From the NCBI GenBank assembly GCA_958299035.1, contig CATQJL010000001.1, positions 23,650,653 through 23,714,652 of the forward strand: a stretch of 64,000 bases of DNA, in the 5' to 3' direction. A program made the position numbers and the translations under genes. Position 1 is the first letter of the stretch. Each line of letters begins with the position of its first letter. The notes beneath the pieces were generated by a model. That model saw only the letters and a program-made list of their open reading frames with translations. It did not search any database and was not told the origin of the DNA. Shown in pieces: positions 56,701 through 64,000 of the stretch. Source of the stretch: Cylicocyclus nassatus (taxonomy: Eukaryota > Nematoda > Chromadorea > Rhabditida > Strongylidae).

Positions 56701-58957
56701 CCTATACGTGCTGCCTTAGCCCCCGGACAGACTTCACGCGATTTGATCGTCGCGACTGAATCGCTACAGACAAATGTTACGAGTTCATTGCATGCCGATC
56801 AGCTTGCATTTCGGTTGTGATACTTTTCCAGACTGAAATTTTTGAATGTAGAATGAAAATGAATAGAAATCACGGCGATCAAATCCCGACGATCAAATCG
56901 CGTGAAGTCTGTCCGGGGCCTTACGGGCCGGGCATACTTCACGCGATTTTAGTCTTGTTGCGATTTGGCAATATCCCAATTGTCAATAACTCACTATAAG
57001 CACATTTTATACGTGCAGAAGACAGAACATTTTATCAGTCCACCTAAGTCATACGTACTATGCATGTGCAGTTTGCTAATGTTGGATCTGAAGACCTTTG
57101 GCGATTTGGTCGCGCGACTGAAATCGCGTGAAGCATGCCCGGCCCTTTAAAGGAGCTGGTCCTTCACATGCTTATGCAAGCTGTTTGAGGACCGGTGGTC
57201 CGCTAAAGAGCGCCCAATGACGGCTTTGCTTCTTCACCCAATTTAGATTTTGGAGGTATTTCCGCATGATATCGCATCTCAGCTTCTCAGACTCGATTTC
57301 CAGAAGATAGTTCAGCACTCCAAATGAATTATGCATAAGACTTGCCGTCACTATGCTCTGGCATGATTCGCGACTTATGCCTCAAAAAGGGAAGCTTGCT
57401 AGCCATTCTGTCATATGATTCATTTGTGTGATTGACCTATCGGAGACATACTTGTAATCAGTGTAGAACAGTTGAAGTTTTCTTTTGACATCGAATGTTC
57501 GAATGAATGTTCCTAAATATTCGAATATTCGAATGACTGTTTTTCAAGCTGGCTCGAATATTCGAATATTCGAGTAACTGTTTTTTAAAAATCCTCGAAT
57601 AAACGAATATTCGAATAACTCATTTTTCCAAATAATCGAATGAACGAATTATTCGAATACAGGCCTTTTTCATTTATTCGACTATTCGAATAATCGAATA
57701 ATTGGACTTTCTCGAATATTCGACTATTCGAATATTCGAATAGTCGAATATTTCGAATAAAATATTCGAACACGAATATTCGGTTCTAACTATAGTGCAA
57801 AGAGTACTCGTTAATAACTTCTGGCAAAAGTACAAAATACCAGATGTTGTCTGCATTTGTCTCAAAGTATTTATTTGTTTCCTCAAACTCTGAGCCTGCT
57901 TGATTGGCATTTCCATCGCGCGTTTGGAGAGCTTTGTCCAAAAACAAACTCTTCTCCTAATTTTTATCTCTAATACCTTACCCTGTGGGTAAAAGTGAAA
58001 ACATACCTATAGTCGTGTAAAGCTGCCCAGCGTAAAACATTGAACCAAGCCACGTCCACGGTGTGTCGTTAGTTTTTTCAGTGATGACTTCCGTGAGGTT
58101 TAATTCTACCAAGAACCACGTCAGCGCATCTCTTGCGTGTTGTACCTAAAAATTGATAAATTCTCAAAAAGTTTCTTGGTATTCCAGTTTCCCTTTCCCT
58201 CCCTCCTATAGCTGACGTATATCACCGCTGGGGCGCTTATGCAGAGTGTGTGTAAAATTTATAGCTCACTTTGTTTTGCAGTCTAACAAGCACATGTGTT
58301 CGACTCAAAGCCGGCCAATTAACCCCAAATTTTATTTTCAAACTTCAAAGCCAACCAACCTGATAGTCATGATCTGCTTCTCGTAACTGTACATCATGAC
58401 ATCGTACCTCAAGCATACGCTCCACGACCTGAAAAAGATGCGAATGTCATAAAATGAAAAAATTTTGTTAAAATCTTAGATAGACATAGGTTGAATAATA
58501 AAAAGCAAGAAGCGATATACAGCTATGAGAAAAATACTAGCATATGATCAATCTGGTCAAAAATAGAAACATATATGAGAGATTTTTGGGCCCACTCGCT
58601 GCAATAAAAGAATTTCGGAGGAGGAAGGGGGACGAATTAGAGAAGGAGAAAAAAGAAAGGTACATTGTGTCGAACACATAAAACTCTGTTCATACAGCAA
58701 ATGGTCAAAACAGCTTCTTGTTCAGCAGACACTCTGATCCGACAGGCATGCATTTACCCTGAAGCGCCTACCTGGTTCATGGCATATTCAGTCCTGTTTC
58801 GATATAGTTCTCGAGCTCGTCGATCGTTTTCCATTTCAAAGAACCTGAACAGAACAGCACCGAATATGGTGTAGGAGACCAGTGCGACGAATGGGACCCA
58901 TGTGCTCAAATGGAATTTCTGATAGACCCATTTGAGCCGCCGGTAGAGATGGAACAT
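47794..58957 (-). CDS. Two-pore-domain (K2P, TWK-type) potassium channel, 661 aa, 19 exons
   Basis: Potassium leak channel subunit (plasma membrane, dimeric by family knowledge). Exons: 58957-58772, 58428-58360, 58145-58007, 53742-53648, 53558-53445, 53383-53312, 53259-53099, 53023-52912, 51740-51611, 51485-51404, 51349-51235, 50714-50645, 50149-50048, 49999-49848, 48973-48902, 48560-48460, 48242-48135, 48000-47943, 47841-47794. All phases agree; 662 codons. TM1 is WVPFVALVSYTIFGAVLFRF; pore 1 SMFYAGQLYTTIGYG; TM2 VASIFYILFGIPIFLIIL; TM3 IALAILFIWILFSSGLF; pore 2 SVYFFFVSI-STVGLGD; TM4 FLLILIGLALLSMCFNLIQ. Both selectivity filters (TIGYG, TVGLG) are intact and each spans an exon junction. An N-glycosylation site (NLT) lies before pore 1. 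The cytoplasmic tail is long: coiled-coil-like (LERLLDRLLEEYIEEIEKM), acidic, then Ser-rich. Intron 3 (4.3 kb) holds a mariner and a hAT element. Which TWK is unresolved. Confidence 0.92.
54374..55311. mobile_element. Mariner-type non-autonomous element, 938 bp
   Basis: Ends TTAGGTCGTGTAATAAGTTC and (complemented) TTAGGTTGTGTAATAATTGT, both continuing GTCCCATTT. TA at 54372-54373 and 55312-55313. Same end class as 31912-32931. Inside, 54.72-54.97 kb carries a foreign-looking piece bounded by AAGCAAGACTTTGCTC and GAAGACTTTGCTAAA with CAGATGATGCCGAACGTTAA, resembling the end motif of the Penelope-like fragment. Confidence 0.75.
56142..56263. mobile_element. Small inverted-repeat MITE inside the hAT-like element
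   Basis: AATTACAGATATTTCCAGG at 56142 and CCTGGAAATATCTGTAATT ending at 56263 are perfect inverse copies with about 85 bp between. No clear duplication beyond TTA/TTAG. Confidence 0.6.
56719..56920. mobile_element. PIF/Harbinger-type MITE 1
   Basis: Inverted ends GCCCCCGGACAGACTTCACG (then CGATTTGATCGTCG) and CGATCAAATCGCGTGAAGTC (then TGTCCGGGGCC). Flanked by TTA at 56716-56718 and 56921-56923, the PIF/Harbinger target signature. Confidence 0.65.
56924..57146. mobile_element. PIF/Harbinger-type MITE 2, abutting MITE 1
   Basis: Inverted ends CGGGCCGGGCATACTTCACG and (complemented) AGGGCCGGGCATGCTTCACG. Flanked by TTA at 56921-56923 (shared with MITE 1) and 57147-57149. Related to MITE 1 in the subterminal CTTCACGCGATTT. 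Confidence 0.65.
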
Positions 58958-58967
58958 CCCACGCGGT

Positions 58968-58988
58968 TAGAGTTTGCCTGTAAATGGT
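58968..58988 (-). promoter_or_regulatory. Probable trans-splice acceptor of the K2P gene
   Basis: Minus strand CCATTTACAG|GCAAACTC, 20 nt upstream of the K2P ATG (58957). There is no upstream donor in good context, so a spliced-leader acceptor is a reasonable reading; an ordinary 5' UTR intron is the alternative. Confidence 0.45.
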
Positions 58989-59240
58989 ATGGATGGTATG
59001 GTGGAGCATAGATGAATGGATGAATGAATGAATAAATGGAATGAATGAATGATCGTGAATGAACGAAAGAAATGAATGATTTTATGAATGGATGAATAAA
59101 TAAATAATTAAATAAATAATTGAATGACTGAAGTAATGAAGTAATGCATAAATCAATGAATGACTAGGGGAAGAGAATAAATAAATAAATAAGTAAATAA
59201 ATAACTAAATAAATAAATGAGTGAATGAATGAATAAAAAC
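58989..59240. repeat. (GAAT/AAAT)n microsatellite upstream of K2P
   Basis: Irregular GAATGAATGAAT and AAATAAATAAAT runs over about 250 bp, directly upstream of the K2P start. It could be a simple repeat or the tail of a lost retroelement. Confidence 0.75.
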
Positions 59241-59431
59241 GAGCAGATTTTAAGACTTATTTACCAATGATGAGTGATAATTGTAATACTACGAATCAAA
59301 AAGCTTAGAACTTATCGTCTACCGCTCGATATATACCTGGAAAGTTTTGTTTCAATACCCTTCAAAAAACTGAGGAACTTGAAAACTAGAGTCTGGTAGC
59401 CGTGACAAATTGATAAAAACAAATAAGGCAA

Positions 59432-60352
59432 TCTTCTTATATATAAAGCTGAATGTCTGTTTGTATGTCTGTCTGTCTGTCTGTATGTGTGTACGTATGT
59501 TCCGAATAGAAAATTCCATTTCTGAACCGATCCGGACCAAACTTGGCACACATACGCTACGGGCCCCGGCGAGTGTCACAGGCTACTTTTCGTCATCGAT
59601 CGATATCGATTTTATCGATTTTATCGATTTTTTGCAAAGTTTGAGCTACGGGGCTGGGAGTTCGCACAGGGGGGTAATCGAGCATGGGGATTCCGAATAC
59701 AATATTGGTTTTCAGGATTATCGATTACTTTTATCGATTTTATCGATTTTTTGCAAAGTTTGAGCTACGGGGCTGGGAGTTCGCACAGGGGGGTAATCGA
59801 GCATGGGGATTCCGAATACAATATTGGTTTTCGGGATTATCGATTACTTTTATCGATTTTATCGATTTTTTTGCAAAGTTTGAGCTAGAAGGCTGGAATT
59901 TGGCAGATCATCCCCCCTTGGGGATGATCAGCATGCTCGATTACCCCCCTGTGCCAAATTCCAGCCCCCTAGCTCAAACTTTGCAAAAAAATCGATAAAA
60001 TCGATAAAAGTAATGGACGATCTTGAAAACTAATATTGTAATCGTAATCTGCATGCTCGATTACCCCCTGTGCAAACTCCCAGCCCCGCAGGTCAAAATT
60101 TACGAAAAATCGATAAAATCAATAAAAGTAATCGATAATTCTGAAAACTAATATTGTATTCGGAATCCCCATGCTCACTTCCCCCCTGTGCAAACTCCTA
60201 GCCCTGTAGGTGAACTCTGCAAAAAAATCGATAAAAATCGGTAAAATCGACATCGATCGATAACGAAAAGTGGACTGTGACATCCGCCGGGGCCCGAAGT
60301 GTATGTGTGCCAAGTTTGGTCCGGATACGGCGGAGCCGGGTAAGCCAGCTAG
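59432..60352 (+). mobile_element. Non-autonomous Helitron, copy 2 (intact ends)
   Basis: Begins TCTTCTTATATATAAAGCTG and ends GGGTAAGCCAGCTAG between A (59431) and T (60353). The same CGGC/GCCG hairpin precedes the 3' end. The body has two tandem about 122-bp units (TTTGAGCTACGGGGCTGGGA ... GGATTATCGATTACTTTTAT) followed by inverted versions, so most of it folds back. TCGAT-rich throughout. No coding capacity. It carries the empty site of E2 copy A. Confidence 0.85.
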
Positions 60353-62188
60353 TTGATTATAAAGCAGTTGCGTTGACAGCTATGACATTAGAAAAAGTTG
60401 GTTCATGTAGATAATTCAGAGACTAAATTCTAGGAGAATGACAAACTGCTCTTTAGGAGAACGCATCTTAACCATAATAAGGAAACTTTACTTTCGGATT
60501 TATATACTTACTGGCAAGAAAGTGGAGGTAAAGCCTGACTTCCCATAAGCATACTCATTGTCCCGGTCTGTGCATATATATCCAGTTATACATTTCTTTA
60601 TAGAGACAAGTCATTGTTTTTTCAGCGAATTTATGCGAAAAATCTCTATGGATGTAAATCATCTTCCACAAGCTGCACCCTGGCCTATCGGGCTAATTTT
60701 TTTGAAGATCAACATGAATTTCTTGCAAGTCAGCGAACTAATGGTAATTGGAGCCATTCCCAGGATTGTTGACTAAGATAGACAATCGTCTAACTGAATG
60801 TGAACTGATTTAAGTAAGGTAGACGACCTCGTCAGATAGACAGACGGCCAGCTAAAATTTTGCATTTTTTCAGTATAAGAAGGTGGTGATAGTCAGTCCA
60901 CCTCACCGAATCTCGGATGAAGGCCTCAGTTCAGTTCACCTGAACTAAATTAGCTTTACTACGGGCCAATTAGTAAAATCTAGTTTTTTCACAAAGCTTA
61001 TATGTAGCAGCACCTTTCAAAATCATTGTGTAATCAGAAATAACATCGCATTTTTACATTGAAATGATGTACTCAATGTAATCACAGAATAAAGGCTGCT
61101 CAAGGAAAATGCTCGAAAGAATCAAATATATGTCTATGTCTTTCGAAGATTCTTGATCAAGTAGGTGTGAAGTTATCCAACGGTGATAAAAGACAAAATT
61201 GAGGACAGTAAATTTCCAGACATTTACTGCAGTAAACCAGATATAAGATGGAAGGATGGGGTAGCACTATAGTCTGTGTAGAATCTCCAAAAATTCTGAC
61301 CTCTACCATGAAAAAAATTTGAAAAATTTCAATTTGTTTTAACACTTCGAAGGCAAGCGAGTCGGAATATACAGATTGTGAGCCTGCTGCTTAAATTTGT
61401 GCAATATGGCAAAAATTCAAAAAGTTATGATCCAGGACTAAGATTCTCGACAATATTCGACACCTGACTCATCTGATGCTACTCGATATACAATCGCAAA
61501 CAAAACAACTGTCTGAACCACAACACATTATTGACGAGTCTTTGACATTTTGCAGAAGAAAAGAAACAAACAAGTAAGAGAAACATATTAATAATATGAT
61601 ATATCTGGTCGATAAAGCCAAGAAAAACAGAATGAGCTGGTAAAAGTGATAATAAATACTAGCAGTAGAATTGAAAGTGACTTCTGTGAATGGTTAGAAA
61701 GTAGCTTACAAAAAAATAACAAACAATTTCAAACCTGGAAGATACCTTTCTCATTTTCATTGCTAAGTCTGGAACAAAAAGAATTGGGAGATTCTAATCT
61801 TTTGTCCACCCTACAAAAAAGAAATAACAAAATTTTCGTGCAATTTTGCTCCTCCTCCCTCCCCCCCTCCCCCTCTGCCCAACCTCTTTTCTGCAACAAA
61901 TGTTCATGTGTAAACAACGATTAAATTGGGGCGAAACATGTGCAGAAAAGAAAAGCATAAGCTGACGAGCCGCATAGCTCGTCAAAAACTAAATTTAGCT
62001 GTTCGGGCCTGTATTTCAGGAAATGCTTGTTTTTTTCCGTTACCCGGCATCCTACTCCCTCCACCCGCGGTGGTGAGGGAGTAATTATGAAGTATACTAA
62101 ACAAGAATACATACCTGAATATCAAAAGCAGCCTCAGAGAACAAACTGTGATAAATAATGGAGTGCTGCGTTCACTCTTTTCTTGAAG
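60353..62188. other. No firm feature
   Basis: AT-rich. 60917-60965 (TTCAGTTCACCTGAACTAAA ... CTTTACTACGGGCC) is the same dispersed repeat seen at about 40.27 kb. A pyrimidine-rich run at 61850-61890. No supported exon. Confidence 0.3.
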
Positions 62189-62190
62189 TA

Positions 62191-62400
62191 TTAGGTTGTC
62201 CCGAAATTTTGTCCGTTTTTCAAACCACTATAAAACCACGCACAATAAAGAGCTGAATTTCAACATGCATTCGATGCAGCTTTCCATCTCTTTCTTATGG
62301 ATACATTTTCGAAGCAAAATCATGTATGTTTTTTTGATAACAGCCAAAATTCTCCACCCGTCAATTTTATCTGCTCGAAGTCAGGCTAATTTTTAGAAAT
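62191..62400 (+). mobile_element. Mariner-type left end, partial
   Basis: TA then TTAGGTTGTCCCGAAATTTT at 62191, followed by sequence resembling the arm of the 31912 element (GATGCAGCTTTCCATCTCTT, ATGGATACATTTTCGAAGC). The right end was not found before 64000. Confidence 0.45.
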
Positions 62401-64000
62401 CTCATTCCAAAGTTTCGAAAAGGCTTAGGTATGAATCAAATAGAGCAAATCTCAGACTACAAGGCGGTGCTGTTAGATTCTCCTAATCTGCGGTTTCGAG
62501 CTTCAAAAAATCATTTCTTCGGAGGTTTCAATTTTTGGCAAAGTCATGAAACCAGCTGCAGCAAATACACTAAAGGTTTTGAAGTTTCTGCGAATTGAAA
62601 TACAATTCTTATGAAACATTATTCATGCAACATAATCAAGTTTGATTTGCTTCAAAAAAGCAGCTTTTTGTAATTTTCGGCACTTTTACGTGGTAAACTT
62701 AATCAAACAGCCGTGGTTTTTGTTGAATAAATAATTATAACGGACTTGTTAAACGTGGCCTATGTAAAAAAATTGGGTACAGTGTTGCCAAGGACCGCTT
62801 TTTGAAAACAGCAGGATAAAAGATTTTAAAATTCAGGAAAGATTTGGCATTACTGCTGAGCTGCTCCGAAAGCCATGGCGATAACATTGCAAAGACAGGG
62901 TAGATCAGAGAGCTACTACAGCTGTAAGAAAGAGGAAAAAATTTGAATCAAATGGTACCTAAGTCGTCCATGCATTGAGCCATAAAAAACCAAAGTTTTT
63001 AAGACAGCCTTATATTTTGGGAAACCCAGATATTTTGCAAGCTTCTGAACATGGCATTGAAAGAGATTGTGGCATCACTCATAAAAGAAGAGAAGGAAGC
63101 TTTGGATCTTGTAAAAATTATCATTAGAACAAGCAAGAAACTTATTCAGTTGATAGTTAAGCTCCTGCAGGCACTTTAATGATTTCAGAAAATGAGGGAA
63201 GCTTGGAAAACCAGCCCATTGATGACAAACTTGATTTATAACAAAGCCCGCAAAAGCTCAATTTGTCGTCCAAAACACCTCTTAACTTGAATGAAAAATA
63301 GCTGAAATTAAGCACTGGAATTTGATTTCTGTCGTTATGCAGCCTCCTGAAGTTCATTCATCTTCAAAACCAATCTTATATGGCTTTACGCACTCCAATA
63401 CTTAATTCCAAAAGATGCGCTGTACACATTTGCTTCAGATTTCGGAATAATGAGAAAGAATGAGACATTAGAGCATCAGAGCACATTGGTGGTAATCACA
63501 GAGTATGCAGGAGTCTGCTCAAAGGAACAACAGTCTAATCAGAGCTCCACTCTTAGGCTTCTTGACTTGGGAGATTCGTTTGTCTATACTTGCGGGATGA
63601 TATCACTATTACTTAGTGCAACTCTCAGCACAGTACATCCAAGATGAATTTTTCAAAAAATACTTGAAGCGGGTAGGTAGATTAGGGTGTGAAGAGGAGG
63701 GGAGGTGAGATTTTTGAGAATGGCAAAGTTGGAACAAATCAAATTCAGTTCAGAAACAAAGGAGGATTATGAATGTCTTTCTTCTATGACTAATGCTGGC
63801 ATTTTCGTCTTGCATAAATTATTGTTGTCAGTGGGAACCCTAGCGACTTCTATAGGATGAGATTTGAAAAAAAGCTGTTGGCATTTGGACAGAAAAATGA
63901 ATCAACTTCCTATAAGGTTTTTTTTCAAATTTCTTTTTCAAGAAGTACTTAAAGGTATATTGAGGGAGAGAGTGGGGTGAACGAGGGGATATAACTGTTT
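62401..64000. other. No firm feature
   Basis: Several broken plus-strand frames at 62.74-63.35 kb (for example ending SSICRPKHLLT) could belong to a decayed transposase downstream of the mariner-like end, but no catalytic motif is visible. No gene is called. Confidence 0.25.

Larger units (their letters stand above)
55403..57794. mobile_element. hAT-like element with subterminal CGAATATT arrays, 2.4 kb
   Basis: Ends TATAGTTGAAACGAGCGAA and (complemented) TATAGTTAGAACCGAATATT. Perfect 8-bp duplication GTGCAAAG at 55395-55402 and 57795-57802. Each end carries about 300 bp of irregular (CGAATATT/CGAATAAT) repeats: 55420-55710 and 57490-57790. The interior (57.16-57.45 kb) has broken frames that could be transposase remains, but I cannot show it. 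Three small MITEs lie inside. It sits in K2P intron 3. Confidence 0.75.

Noticed and set aside
57585..57916. Repetitive frame NIRLFEYSNSRIFE
   Set aside because: It is a translation of the CGAATATT array at the end of the hAT-like element.

Overview
The window looks like chromosomal DNA of a rhabditid/strongylid-type (clade V) nematode. It is AT-rich. The genes have many short exons with nematode-style acceptors (TTTCAG) and donors (GTAAGT). One homeobox gene is recognisably the orthologue of C. elegans ceh-22. The rest is dense with mobile elements, many of which still have readable target-site duplications (TSDs). No bacterial genes, CRISPR arrays or rRNA were seen. Exon models were built by hand from open frames, splice sites and matching intron phases.

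Three well supported genes lie on the minus strand. (1) 4072-6891: a seven-transmembrane receptor-like protein of about 441 aa in 13 exons, with family-B/adhesion-type 7TM features. (2) 7963-14352: the ceh-22 (NK-2 class homeobox) orthologue, about 354 aa in 9 exons. (3) 47794-58957: a complete two-pore-domain (K2P/TWK) potassium channel, 661 aa in 19 exons, whose 4.3-kb third intron is filled by transposons. A fourth minus-strand gene at about 16.0-16.9 kb is clearly exonic but unidentified. A Thr-rich/Cys-rich gene at 27.2-28.6 kb is only partly modelled.

Layout. 0-3.4 kb: a LINE 3' end, then a three-level nest (mariner-type element containing a Helitron containing an 8-bp-TSD element, here called E2). 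4-17 kb: the receptor, ceh-22 and the unknown gene. 17.9-18.6 kb: a minisatellite. 18.6-44.1 kb: a 25.5-kb block that starts and ends with E2 copies and interrupts the minisatellite in register. It contains a Penelope-like fragment, a 2.9-kb Mutator-like element, a 1.6-kb hAT foldback, a decayed Helitron helicase, several MITEs and a 740-bp inverted repeat. 44.1-46.25 kb: the minisatellite resumes with a 266-bp higher-order repeat. 47.8-59 kb: the K2P channel. 59.4-60.4 kb: a second intact non-autonomous Helitron. 60.4-64 kb: mostly featureless.

The most notable observation is that the whole 18,590-44,086 segment behaves as one insertion: outer E2 termini, a 7/8-matching TSD, and minisatellite phase continuous across it. 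That suggests composite transposition or E2-mediated integration by a DNA element family I cannot assign.
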